64,000 bases of DNA from Alnus glutinosa. Taxonomy: Eukaryota > Streptophyta > Magnoliopsida > Fagales > Betulaceae. The position numbers and the translations under genes are program-made. The stretch is taken from assembly GCF_958979055.1 (NCBI RefSeq), contig NC_084889.1:34415951-34479950 (forward strand). The letters run 5' to 3'. Shown here piece after piece: positions 34,781 through 46,937 of the stretch. How positions within the stretch are numbered: position 1 is the stretch's first letter; the number at the start of each line of letters is the position of its first letter. The notes under the pieces were generated by a model that was not told the DNA's origin, made no database searches, and was given only the letters and a program-made list of their open reading frames with translations.

Positions 34781-36580
34781 GGTGGATGAGCCTGGCTTTA
34801 TTGGATTTTGTTTAAGCACTTTAGTTTATTTTTGCAAAACTGAAAGATATTTGGGTTTATCAGTTGTGAAACTCCTGAGGAGATTTTGATGAGATTGGTG
34901 TTTGATTTTGTAGTTTATTTGGTATTTTAAGTAATGGGTTAGACTTATTTTTAGTTCAATCCGATATTTTTGTTATGACTCTTTGTTTTTCCCCCCATTG
35001 TTTCACTGGGTTTCTGATATTTAGTTTTAATTGGGTGATTTGATTATGCTGATGGGTGCGTTTTGTGTGTTGTGCCTTGTTTTTGGGGCTAGAGCTGTTC
35101 TAGCTGCTCTGACCCAAATGACTTTCTTATATATGTTGCCTTTTCCGAAAACTTAGTCTGGATAATTTTTAACTCTGAAGAAAAATTGTTTCGTTAGTTG
35201 GGCGTTTGATCATAGTCTAGATGGTCTTCTGTCTGGTTCCGTAGTGTTGTAAAATTTCATAGAAGGGCAAGAGCTTGTTCAGTAGTTTCTCAGAACTCTA
35301 TGATGTACAGGATATACTTCGGCTTTCGCCTGTTATTCTTTCCCTTGTTCTTTCCCATTTGCTTAGCAAATATTTAGAAGAAGTTGGCAGTTCCTAAAAT
35401 TCTTGTTTACATTAAACAGTTATGGGTTGGAGAGGGAGGAAAGGGGTAGGTCTTTGTGATTGGCATAGTGCATTTACGGAACAAAAGGGTAAGGGGCTTC
35501 CATGAAATGACTGATTCTTGTTAGTGGTCCCTTAATCGACAGAAGTGGAATTTTTGTAGGCAAGCTGATACGAGTGTTTTGTGGCAAGTAGAGGAAGAAA
35601 GGCTGAGATTATAATTTGGGGCATTCATATGTGAGAAAAGAGGCCATTTGGGAATTGCTGGCGAAGTCTTACAAAGAAGCTATTGGAGCATTGATGTCTA
35701 AGGCGGGCCTTATCCTTAGCTTACCCTGCCTAAAAGTTTTGCTAGTATGAGGAGTAAAAAAAACACTACAATCCCAGAGAATTCAGAAAATGTTATCTGC
35801 AAGGTATGGATTTTCTAGCTTAGAAGAGCAAATTCATTAAAGAAAACATATAAACTTCACGTAAAAAAAACTTTTATGTTACGTGATGATGAGTCTACTT
35901 GCATTGAAATTGTAAGAGTATGGCCTTCTTGGAATCAAATGTGCCAGTCTTGAGTGTGAGGGTCACGCATATGCAAAAGTCTGTTGCAAGCCTGCAAGGT
36001 CTACCAAGTTGTCAAAAACTTGAAATTGGGAAGAATTGGAGCAATAGAGAGGCATCAAGATAGTCGAGCGTGTGATATATGATATCTTGTGCTGAAGTGG
36101 TTAAAAGATTGAGAATAACTAAACTAGCATGATTTGCAAGTTTTTGACAACTTGCAAATCATCAATGGATTAGTTGGTTCCTCCTCTTTCATCAACTTAC
36201 CCTGGTTATTTTGTATGGATTATGGTTATATATGTTTGTTAGAAGCCTTGTCAATGCATGCAGATAAATTTTCAATTAAGTTTTATTTGCTGTTCGAAGA
36301 TACATGGATTAGTTTCTTGTAAAAGGATGTGGAGCTTATGTAATTTTAAGTGCAGGCATTATAGGGTGTTGAGATAGTTTTGGTTTGGACAAGAAATAGC
36401 GTTGGTGTTGTGTTGTCTGTATGGGTTCGGCATTGTGTTTGAAAACCGGTCACTGGATTGGCATGTGGGAGAAACAATTATCTTAGTGTGGGAAACGTCA
36501 AAGTTTTCTTCCTATCGATTACTACATACATTTTTAAAAATGTCAATTTTAATAGATTGTCTTGGAAGAAAATTCTTCTA

Positions 36581-36801
36581 AACTCCAAGGGTTTGGTTCA
36601 AGTGGTAAGGGTCTTGGTCTTTGTGGCAGTCCCATGAAGTCTAAGGTTCAAATTCTCTTTGGATGTAAACAATTCTTTGGGGCTAGTCCGTTGGCAAAGT
36701 CAGAGTTTATATAGGTTTGAGGTTTACCTAACAGGGATGAATACAAAAAGTAGTTATGCCTTAGAGGGGTTCTTTGTCATAAAAAATAAAAAATAAATAC
36801 A
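36581..36801 (+). mobile_element. tRNA-derived SINE
   Basis: The 5' part has an A-box-like TGGTTCAAGTGGTAAGG and a B-box GGTTCAAATTC about 45 bp later, and the element ends in an A-rich tail (AAAAAATAAAAAATAAAT). Target duplication AAAATTCTYCTA at 36569-36580 and 36802-36813 matches at 11 of 12 bases. The length of about 220 bp fits plant SINEs. Confidence 0.8.
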
Positions 36802-38240
36802 TAAAATTCTCCTATCTTAACTTGGAGTAAAACTGTATTTTTACTTACACAATACATAACATAGGATTGACATTGTACCGAATGTTTTTGACATGAAGAT
36901 TGTTACGATCCTAAGGGTATTCTATGGCTTACGTGCAATTTTAATTATTTGTATATAAGTTCTCAGGCACCTCTCTTTGCAAGTCAATTTTTAACGGTTT
37001 GTTCGACTTACAATCCCAAGTGTCACATATGACTAAAGTGTATTTTAACTATGTGTATGTTATTGGATGCCTTCCCTTTACAAGTCGGTTTTCAAATATG
37101 AGTTCTACCTGTAGTTTGTATCATTTGGTATCAAGGTTGTCATTACGTCAAGTATGAGATCGAATGGATTACCACTTTGTGGTCAAGTCCCATAGGCATA
37201 GGAGGTGACTAATAGGTTAGAGTAAAATGTTTTGGTTTATGTATGGTTATAGTGTTAAATCATTGAATACTATTAGATGAGTGGAGCCATCAATAGAAAA
37301 ATAGCTACTATTAAGTTAGTGTTAATAGAGTGGACTACCGTAGACATTAGCCATAGAGCTTGGTGATATGTTACGAGCATAAGTCTTATATGACTTAAGT
37401 GCAATCTTAATTATGTGTATATGAACTTTTAAAAACTTTCTCTTCGCAAGTTGATTTTTAAAAATAAGTTGTACTTTGAATTTTACTTTAGAGATGGAGT
37501 GTTTGCCAGTGGAATTTGAACTTAGATTTGGATGCTTTAAAATATTTGAGTCGAAGTATTTACAATAGTTTTGAACTAAATCTTTTATTGATACAAATAA
37601 AGGAAAATTAACGATTAAAAAAAAAAAAACTAAAATTACAACTTTGAGGAAAATTTCGCCTCGAAAGTTTTCATCTAAATACAATATCACTAATGGGTGT
37701 GATGAACCTCTCCTAATAATTGCTATTTAAAAATGTTTCATTAAAAAAGAAAAAAAGAAAAAGCTGTTTTTTTAACGAGTTAATTCAATCAGGCCTTTAA
37801 GTTCTAAAGCCAAGAATTGGCTGATGCGTTGATGAAATTATACAGGAAAATCTTCCCAATTAATAATTTAACTTTCTTTCTTCCTTTCCTAATTTAGGAT
37901 ATTCGTAACTGATGTCACTTTTAAGTTTTACCCTTATAATATAATAATATAAGGCCTATGAAATGGTGCCAACTCCGGCATTATAAAAAAAAATACTCTT
38001 GAATGACAAAAATACTCTTGGCTCCATTTGTTAGTATTTTTTAGATGATAGATTTTTTTTTTTTTTTTTGAAAACATGTTATGATATGATATAAAGTAGT
38101 TTGAGTGTTTTGGATTATTTGTTAATATATATATTATTGAAAAAAAAAAAAAGAGAAGAAAAAAGTTTTATCAAACAAAGTCATTCTTTTCTAATCAAGC
38201 AAACATGAGTAATGCTAGAAGTCTTTTTTGTGGGACGATT

Positions 38241-38414
38241 AATGCTACATATCATTCTTATATCTCCCTTGTGTCCCCAAAAATAGATATGGCTCTTAAA
38301 ATTATCATTGAATCAAAATCTAATAGTGATTTATTATAAATTCAATGATGATTTTAGGAGCCACATCAATTTTGGGAAGACACAAGGGGGGGCATGAGGG
38401 TGATATGTAGCATT
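38241..38414. mobile_element. MITE, 174 bp, palindromic
   Basis: Left AATGCTACATATCATTCTTA and right GGGTGATATGTAGCATT are inverted. The similarity continues through CCCTTGTGTC, ATGGCTCYTAAAAT and CATTGAAT towards the centre, so the whole sequence can fold as a hairpin. Elements beginning AGTAATGCTACT at 49445 may be distant relatives. Confidence 0.75.
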
Positions 38415-39081
38415 ACTCTTGAAAGGTAATACTATAAGTCATCTTTATATCCCTTTTATGTCATTCTGAAACTGATGTGATTTTAAAAAATTATAATTGA
38501 ATTTGTAATAAATTAATATTATCACATTAGATAATAAAAATAATAATAAAAGAAAAATGAGGTTTATAACATTACCCTCATTTTAGTATTAAAAAATTTC
38601 AAAAATCCATACAAATGTTTTAATAACCAAACAAATAGGTTTTTTTTTTTTTTTTTTTTTTTAATTGAATAAAAAAAAGGGTTATATTTTTTACTTATGA
38701 TCCAAAAGAAAGAAGAAGCGGACGGTCCATTAATAAAAAAGAGGTGGGCTTCCCAACAATAGACACAAATCAAACTAAAACAACACTGAAACAGTTGTTT
38801 CATTTACATTATGAGATGTCACAAAAACCCTACCAAATCGTACAATATTAATGACCGTACAAGAAGGCAAAGTGCAAGCAATTAGCATACAAATCAGCCT
38901 CGATCCATAATTAACTTTTAACCAAAAATGGCCGTAGACTTTGGTGAGCCACAAAAGAAGAACCCTTCCGAAGAACCCGAACCGGCACGTAACCGGTCAA
39001 CTGCAGTAGCAATAACCGGGCAATCATGGGTTGCCCGTAACCCTTTCGTATCCTTCCCACGCTTCCCTCTCCAACGTTCAT

Positions 39082-39218
39082 TATAAAGCAAAAGCTCCTC
39101 GTATGGAGTCTCAGGTTATTGCTGTCATCTTGTAGGCAACAAAATCTCATTCATTTTTCAGCTCTCTTTCTTTCTCTTTTCTCCTCTCTGTCTTTCAATG
39201 GAGGACGAGGAGGCCTAG
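39082..39218 (+). promoter_or_regulatory. H+-ATPase promoter TATA box and leader upstream ORF
   Basis: TATAAA at 39082-39087 predicts transcription from about 39112. The leader then has a six-codon upstream ORF, ATG to TAG, at 39198-39218 (MEDEEA), ending 110 bp before the real start, with no other ATG between. Short upstream ORFs are known in the leaders of tobacco plasma-membrane H+-ATPase genes. An earlier ATG (39103) probably lies upstream of the transcription start. Confidence 0.6.
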
Positions 39219-39328
39219 AAGAATATAGGTCTCTCTCACAGAAAATAGAAAGAAAGGGGAGCTCTATCCTGGCCTTTATATAGAAAAAATAAAGAAAACC
39301 CAGAACAGAGACCTCGCCATCTTTCATC

Positions 39329-42300
39329 ATGGCCTCCGAACACCTCTCCTTGGAAGATGTCAGGAACGAGACTGTTGATCTTGTAAGCAAATGACATACT
39401 TTTTTCTTCTCCCATTCGCGGATATGTATTGTATCTTTTCTTTTTCTTTTCTGAGTTGGATTTTGTTTTCATGAATGATGAAAAACTTAATATGACTCAA
39501 ATAATCCAAAGGGGTAGTCTTTATTTATTTATTTTTATGTTTTCTCAGCCACCAAACAGTTCTACATATATTTCAATCGTGTGGAAAGTTACATCAAGCA
39601 GTTCTACATATGTTTTCTCATTTTCTGTTCCTTATCTTTTCCTCAAAACATTTGGGACGACGTGAACTTAGAATTTAGATATCGAAATTGCGATTTGAAA
39701 ATGTAAAAAAGTTTGTGTTTTAAAGTTGGAAGCAAAAAGTTATTTTTTTTAAAAAAAAAAACACACATGAATTTAAATGTTAAATTGTAATTTTATCAAA
39801 CGATTAATTACGTTTTTAAAACTTTATAATTTTAAATAGTATATTTTAAAATTGCTAAAATGTTTTTGTAGCATTTTTTTTTTTTTTTTAATTTGAATGT
39901 TTTTGATGTTGATGGTAATAATAAGTTGGTAATTTCATGAATTGGGTGTTGTGTGTGTAGGAACGAATACCAATTGAGGAAGTTTTTGAGGAGCTGAAAT
40001 GTTCAAGAGAGGGTTTGACAGACGAGGAAGGCCAGAAGAGGCTACAAATCTTTGGCCCGAACAAACTTGAGGAGAAAAAGGAGAGTAAACTCCTCAAGTT
40101 CTTGGGCTTTATGTGGAATCCCCTTTCATGGGTCATGGAGTCTGCTGCTATCATGGCCATTGCTCTGGCCAATGGAGGGGTAACACTCACAAATCTCCCT
40201 CTCTCCGATCCTTCTCTATCCCTCTCAGTAATTAACAATACTTTGAACAATTCAGGGCAAGCCACCGGACTGGCAGGACTTCCTTGGTATTGTTGTGTTG
40301 CTTGTCATCAACTCAACGATCAGCTTCATTGAAGAAAATAACGCAGGCAATGCTGCGGCTGCTCTGATGGCAGGCCTTGCGCCCAAAACCAAGGTACATA
40401 TGTTCATTCATATACAGTCCCACAACTTACACTTGTTGCTTCGTTTGATGTTAAATGAAGAAATGTAACGGTTCGTGTGCGCGCGCGCGCATGCGTGACT
40501 TAAATTATGTTAAATCGCTGCTTATCTCTTATTCCAAAAGCTTAAGTTGAGTAAATAACGGAGATGGGGTTTAAACTCAAAACTTTTGTTTTGATACCAT
40601 GTAAAATCACAAGTTATTCAAAAAGCTTAAGCCGATAGAAAATAGTAATGTTAATCGTTTAATTAATATTTTAACAATTTGCAGGTGTTGAGGGATGGAA
40701 AGTGGAGTGAGCAAGATGCAGCAATGCTGGTACCAGGAGATTTGATCAGCATCAAGTTGGGAGATATCGTCCCAGCTGATGCCCGTCTCCTGGAGGGTGA
40801 TCCACTGAAAATCGACCAGTCTGCTCTCACCGGTGAATCCCTGCCAGTCTCCAAGAACCCTGGCGATGAGGTCTTCTCCGGTTCCACCTGCAAACAAGGA
40901 GAGATTGAGGCAGTTGTTATCGCCACTGGTGTCCACACCTTCTTTGGCAAGGCCGCTCACCTTGTGGATAGCACCAACCAAGTTGGTCACTTCCAAAAGG
41001 TATATAGCATACTATATAAAATGATTCACTTGAAATCCTTCAGGACTTCTTTGTTTATTTTTTTCTTCTTCTCGATTAATTTTTGGTGGTGGTTGATGAT
41101 TTGATCAGGTGTTGACAGCCATTGGTAATTTCTGTATCTGCTCTATTGCGGTGGGCATGGTGATTGAGATTGTGGTGATGTACCCAATCCAACGCAGGCC
41201 ATACAGAGAGGGTATTGACAACCTGTTGGTACTTCTCATTGGAGGCATTCCAATTGCCATGCCAACGGTCTTGTCCGTGACTATGGCTATCGGGTCTCAC
41301 CGCCTGGCACAACAAGGTGCCATCACCAAGAGGATGACAGCCATTGAGGAGATGGCAGGGATGGATGTCCTCTGCAGTGACAAGACTGGGACTCTCACTC
41401 TCAACAAGCTTAGTGTTGACAAGAACATGATTGAGGTTGGTGACTTAAAAGCAAAATTGTATAATTTTCCAGCGGTTAATAAAGGATCGGTGATCATTTT
41501 TTAGATCAGTGCTTATCATGGGTGTACTTTTTAATTGCAGGTGTTTGTAAAGGATTTGGATAAGGACAATGTAGTCTTGCTGGCTGCTAGGGCTTCCAGG
41601 GTTGAAAACCAGGATGCCATTGATACCTCGATTGTTGGGATGTTGGGTGACCCCAAGGAGGTATGAAAATAATCCTTTCCCCTTTTTGGTGGACACATTT
41701 TATCTCAGTTAATTACTTCCTATTCATTTAGATGTACTAACTGTGGGCTTTGCAGGCAAGAGCAGGGATCACTGAGGTGCATTTCTTGCCCTTCAATCCT
41801 GTGGATAAGCGCACTGCAATCACATATATTGACAATGATGGCAACTGGCACCGAAGCAGCAAAGGTGCTCCTGAACAAGTAACTAGAGAATCCCTTCTTG
41901 AACGATTATAGCACTTGAATTCAGATATTCAGTAATCACATATGATTTCTAACTATTTTACTTGTGAACCAGATTCTTGAGCTTTGTGAGGTAAAGGGGG
42001 ATATGAAGAAGAAGGCACATGAGATCATCGACAACTTTGCTGACCGTGGTCTTCGTTCTTTGGGAGTTGCTCGACAGGTAGATTAGTTAACAGCATATAC
42101 CTTCACGATTTTTGTCATCCAGGAGTAAAATATGTTAGCTGAATTGAATTGGGCTATGCCCTCTCCTTTTCAGACTGTTCCAGAGAAGACCAAGGAGAGT
42201 GCTGGAGGGCCTTGGGAGTTCCTGGGTCTCTTGCCCCTCTTTGACCCTCCAAGGCATGATAGTGCAGAGACCATCCGCCGTGCTCTTGAACTTGGCGTCA

Positions 42301-44475
42301 ATGTTAAGATGATCACTGGTGATCAGCTTGCCATTGGAAAAGAGACCGGTCGCAGGCTTGGCATGGGCACCAACATGTATCCCTCTTCCTCCCTCCTTGG
42401 TCAGAGCAAGGATGAGTCTCTCGCTTCCATTCCTGTTGATGAGCTCATTGAAAAGGCTGATGGATTTGCCGGTGTTTTCCCGGGTAATAAAACTGTCATT
42501 TAGCCTCTATAGAGGATAGTATAGATATTGCATTGCGTAGTACTGTTAACAATTCAAATTTGGGGTCATGCAGAGCACAAGTATGAGATTGTTAAGAGGC
42601 TGCAGGAATTGAAACACATCTGTGGAATGACTGGAGATGGTGTCAATGATGCACCGGCACTCAAGAAGGCAGACATTGGCATTGCAGTGGCTGATGCTAC
42701 CGATGCAGCCAGGAGTGCATCAGACATTGTCTTGACGGAGCCAGGTTTGAGTGTGATTGTGAGCGCTGTGTTGACAAGCAGGGCCATCTTCCAGAGGATG
42801 AAGAACTACACAATCTATGCTGTTTCCATCACAATCCGTATTGTATTGGGATTCTTGCTTGTTGCTCTCATCTGGAAGTTTGACTTCTCACCTTTCATGG
42901 TCCTGATCATTGCCATTTTGAATGATGGAACCATCATGACCATCTCTAAGGACAGAGTGAAGCCATCTCCTGTGCCTGACTCATGGAAACTCAAGGAAAT
43001 CTTTGCCACTGGGGTTGTCCTCGGCACCTACATGGCCATCATGACTGTGGTGTTCTTCTATCTTGCATATAGCACTGACTTCTTCTCAGTAAGTGAAGTA
43101 CACTAACATTATATGATTATATCAATGACTGCATATACATGATGGATTCTATGAATACAACTTTTGCAGGAAAATTTTGGCGTGAGGCATATCGGTAAGA
43201 ACATGGAAGAGCTTAACTCAGCTCTCTACCTTCAAGTGAGCATTATTAGTCAAGCACTCATCTTCGTGACCAGGTCAAGGAGCTGGTCCTTCGTTGAACG
43301 CCCTGGTCTCTTGCTTCTTGCTGCCTTCATTGCAGCACAATTGGTTGGTATTTTTTAATTTTTTTACCTTGAACTGATTCTTACCACTTTCTTGTGCATG
43401 ATTCCCATACCTTATACTAACTTTGGTACCTGTAAAAAATAGGTGGCCACCCTCATTGCTGTGTATGCACACTGGGGCTTCGCCAGGATCAATGGCATTG
43501 GGTGGGGATGGGCAGGAGTGATCTGGCTCTACAGCATCATTACCTACATTCCTCTCGATGTCATCAAGTTCGCCATTCGGTATGCATTAACAGGCAAGGC
43601 CTGGAACAACATGCTCCAAAACAAGGTTCGAAACAAGGCCATAACACCATGAACTCTGCATGCTCTATCAATTACTGTCATTCAATTTATTTCTCATTTT
43701 TTTTTGGTTCTAAATCACTGCATTTTCTTTGTGTATGTACCTAATGCAGACTGCTTTCACAACAAAGAAGGACTATGGGAAGGGTGAGAGGGAGGCACAA
43801 TGGGCCATGGCTCAACGTACAATGCATGGTCTCCAGCCACCAGAAACCCTGTTTAATGACAAAAACAACTACCGGGAGCTGTCCGAGATTGCTGAGCAGG
43901 CCAAGAGGCGTGCTGAAGTTGCCAGGTAAATTATGAAACCATCACCATCTAAGAAATCGAAATCGCATGCCTAACTGTATGAAGAACTGTCTAAAGCAGC
44001 ATCCATGAACTTAAATTTCTCATTCATTCCAATGGAAACATGAGTCATTGCTGGTGACTTTCCACGTGGTCATTTGTAGTTCCTTATAAAACTTCCAGTG
44101 GCCTTTAGCCCTTGATAACTGAAGCCAACATGCCGAATATTTAAATGAAAGAAAGGTGAATAACAGAGATAATGTTTAAATCCAGGACTTTTGCTTTAAT
44201 ATTATGTTAAATCACATCTTATCCCAAAAGTTTAAGTTAATAAAAAATAATTGATTTATTAATTGTATGTACCTTAAATTGGATTAACTTAAAAACAAGG
44301 TCTGATGGTCTAGTTATGGATTCAACTATTATCAAGTTTTACTACAAATCACAAGTATAAACTTTTCTTAATTTGCAGGCTCAGGGAGCTGCACACGCTC
44401 AAGGGACATGTTGAATCGGTGGTGAAGCTGAAGGGCCTGGACATTGAAACCATCCAACAGCACTACACAGTTTAA
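39329..44475 (+). CDS. AHA: Plasma-membrane H+-ATPase (P-type, P3A)
   Basis: Fourteen exons in consistent phase give 951 aa: 39329-39382, 39961-40179, 40256-40393, 40685-40999, 41109-41435, 41541-41660, 41756-41878, 41973-42077, 42174-42483, 42574-43088, 43170-43343, 43443-43625, 43750-43925, 44379-44475. Hallmarks are actuator TGES, phosphorylation motif [11 protein letters not shown] (Asp 333), hinge [20 protein letters not shown], about ten membrane segments and a C-terminal autoinhibitory region. It ends HYTV, whose penultimate Thr (950) is the phosphosite that creates the 14-3-3 binding site in this family. The pump exports protons, energises the plasma membrane and drives nutrient uptake and cell expansion. 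The gene looks intact. The isoform class was not assigned. Confidence 0.97.
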
Positions 44476-44656
44476 AACACAATGTGAAAGATGGAACAAA
44501 GCTGATTTGTTTAACAAGTGTATGTAGCCTAGTAAGGAAGACGGAGGCCGAAGGTCAAAGAAGCTATTTGTTTTCTTCTTTTCTTCTATATTACAGGAGG
44601 TACAATTGCTGGAATAACCAGATGCTTGAGATTTGTTGTAGCCCATTTGGAGATTG

Positions 44657-44697
<41 letters not shown>

Positions 44698-45124
44698 CAA
44701 AGGGATGGAATGAAGACTGTAGGGGCATTTATATATTCTATAGAAATTTGGTGTCAATTTTTAGCATGACAGAACTCCTTTGTCTTTGTTCCCAGAAAGG
44801 GATTTTGGTTCTTGTTTTTTGATATAATAATACTTCGTTGTAGTGATGATTGAAAATATAAGCATTATTTATTATTATTATTTTATTTTTTTTGGGGTAT
44901 TGCAGTACCCCTTATGTTTGATCAGAGTTCTTTGCCTCCGCGTTTTGTTGGCATATTATAATATTATCCACAAACCAACTAATTTCTGAAATAAGCAGCA
45001 AGATATGTTGCTCCCTTAATATCCATAGAGCAAGGGAAATAAATCTCCAAATCTTGGTGAATCAGAATTTCAAATGATTATAAGTTATTCCAAAATCTTA
45101 AGTAGGTGTGGGTTCAAATTTATC
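44476..45124. other. 3' UTR and downstream DNA of the H+-ATPase
   Basis: Includes an A run of over 30 bases at 44659-44692 and AT-rich DNA. No gene is seen. Confidence 0.5.
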
Positions 45125-45260
45125 CCCCAAACAAGTGAGGTCTAACACTTTGAATAAACTATGAAGTTTGGATTCTAACTCATGATATCTGTTATGATAT
45201 TATTTTAAATTATTAATTATTCAAAAATAAGAAATACAAAGTTCGATGAAATTATTATTT
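45125..45260. repeat. Direct repeat copy 1 (CAAGTGAGG...TATGATATTATTTTAAA family)
   Basis: Pairs with 46363-46500. Both contain AACAAGTGAGGT, GATTCTAACTC, CTATGATATTATTTTAAA and ACAAAGTTCGAT. Related degenerate copies lie in H+-ATPase introns (about 40560-40640, 44160-44250), where the middle reads TTTGATACCATGTAAAATCA; this resembles the LTR/primer-site junction of iMet-primed retroelements. The family is not fixed. Confidence 0.6.
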
Positions 45261-45449
45261 GAACAAAAATTTCCTACAAACCGGTTTGTAGAAAATTTCA
45301 TACGACCCACATATAAAATTGACATATGTCCTTTGGCATGTGAGAATCACGTGCTATTTTAATAGCATGTGAGAAACGCATGTTTTTCTACTAACATTAA
45401 TAAAAAAAATATGTGATTCTCACATGTTTAAATGACACATGTCAATCTT

Positions 45450-46290
45450 TTATTGGAGACAAACTAATAATAGACCTTCCAATATGAGAAAAAGTTTGAT
45501 TTTAACTACTGATCTTTTTTTTTTGTTGGTGGGAGCAGAGCAATATGGGGTTGGGATGATTTATGCCTCTTCATTGGCAATATGAATAGAGGAGTTGATG
45601 TTATCTCCCTCGCTCAAAGAAGAACGATATTCACTTTACAAAGTCCGGATATATCAGCAATTCCATGCAGATTTGATGCACACCCTTACAATGTTGGCAT
45701 GCTTGCAGGAGCCACAAGTGGGGGCAAGGTTTATATTTGGACATTGGACTAGGAACCTCAGTTTCTTTCTGCACCAGATTCCTTTACAGTTAGGTGTACC
45801 GGTTAGCATAAACTGGTAACCTCCTCCCCCTCAAGTATGAGGAATTTTTTTTTTTTTTTTTTTTTTTAGTGGTTGCAGAAAGTGATTGAAGTGATATAAA
45901 GTAGAAAGAATTTATATGAAAAAGTGAAAAAATAAATAAATAAATTTATATTGTAGTGGTTTTTTTTTTATTTAAATAGTAATAAAAAATTGTTGATGAG
46001 ATATAAGAAGTAAAAAAAAGTTAAGAATGTTTTGAAGTTGATATTTTTTTAGAGAAGTGAAAAGAAGGGAAAGGGGAGGGGAGGAGGTTGCCAAACGAGG
46101 CCACGTCTTGAACTTGATGTCTTTTCTCATGTGTGACAAACCGACAAGAAACCACTTTTGTTAGTCACAGCGACTAGATATGTTCAGACTTGTCTAGAAA
46201 AGAAAGTAAGAGCATTTTTTTTTTCTTTGTCTGGGGAAGAACAATTATGACTAATGACTACTTAACCAGGTTATGGTGGATTAGAATGCT
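45450..46290 (+). pseudogene. Displaced duplicate of the last WDR76 exon with flanks
   Basis: Matches 49830-50370, from the end of the last intron (TTTATTGGAGACAAACTAAT) through the acceptor GTGGGAGCAG, the whole last exon (AIWGWDDLCLFIGNMNRGVD to GGKVYIWTLD, about 45541-45753, uninterrupted) and the 3' UTR to AACCAGGTTATG. It lies upstream of the gene, so it cannot be its normal last exon. A MITE (45815-46102) has inserted into this copy only. Confidence 0.88.
45815..46102. mobile_element. AT-rich MITE of the TTTGGCAA-end family in the displaced WDR76 exon copy
   Basis: Left GGTAACCTCCTCCCCCTC and right GAGGAGGTTGCCAAACGAGGCC are inverted. The body has the family signature (TGATATAAAGTAGAAAGAATT, TATTTAAATAGTAATAAAAA). 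The paralogue at 50195-50220 lacks it. Confidence 0.75.
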
Positions 46291-46362
46291 CTCAAATTAT
46301 TTGTCTGAATTTGAGAGAATTCGAGCCCCAATTTTTATTTGGTCATGTGTTAATGAGATTAT

Positions 46363-46500
46363 CCCCCAACAAGTGAGGTATAACACTTAGAATAAACTGT
46401 GAAGTTGAGATTCTAACTCGTGACATCTGCTATGATATTATTTTAAATCATCAATTACACAAAAATGAAAAATACAAAGTTCGATAAAATTATTATTTTG
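46363..46500. repeat. Direct repeat copy 2, right of the displaced WDR76 exon
   Basis: Partner of 45125-45260 in the same orientation. The pair brackets the duplicated exon segment. Confidence 0.6.
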
Positions 46501-46786
46501 ATTAAAGTAATACTATAGACTACACTATTATTGTGGCATTTTCATCAATTTTTAGATCAACCCATATTAAATTAGCACATTAGTAATGTGAGATAATGGT
46601 GAGATAAAACCGTAGATTCTTTACTTCTCATATATATATATATATAAAGGTTAACAAAGTCTTCAAAACGTTTATTTTCTGCAGAAAGGATTATAAAAAT
46701 TGAGAGTGCTGAAGATATTATTTTTAAGATTTTGGTGTTAATTGAGGAAAAAATAAAAGTCGAAAATGATGTTATAAAAAAATCTC

Positions 46787-46811
46787 ATTCCCGCCGGTGT
46801 CATTTCCCGCC
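46787..46811 (+). promoter_or_regulatory. Two E2F-type sites upstream of WDR76
   Basis: ATTCCCGCC (46787-46795) and TTTCCCGCC (46803-46811) match the plant E2F consensus WTTSSCSS. They lie 126-151 bp before the start codon, just upstream of a TATA-like AAATATATATAA and a CT microsatellite (46880-46898) in the leader. Confidence 0.7.
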
Positions 46812-46937
46812 ACACCCACTAAATATATATAACCCCAACCCCCCAACAATTCTCAAATTGCAAACATAACCACCCAATCTCTCTCTCTCTCTCTCTCTGT
46901 GCGTATCTGTGTGTGAGGTCTGAATCTTCGCTCTACC

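Larger units (their letters stand above)
34781..39081. other. Intergenic region between eL39 and the H+-ATPase
   Basis: Begins with the eL39 3' UTR. Besides the SINE and the MITE listed separately, it is AT-rich unique-looking DNA with A and T runs (37620, 38053, 38640). No gene is recognised. Confidence 0.5.
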
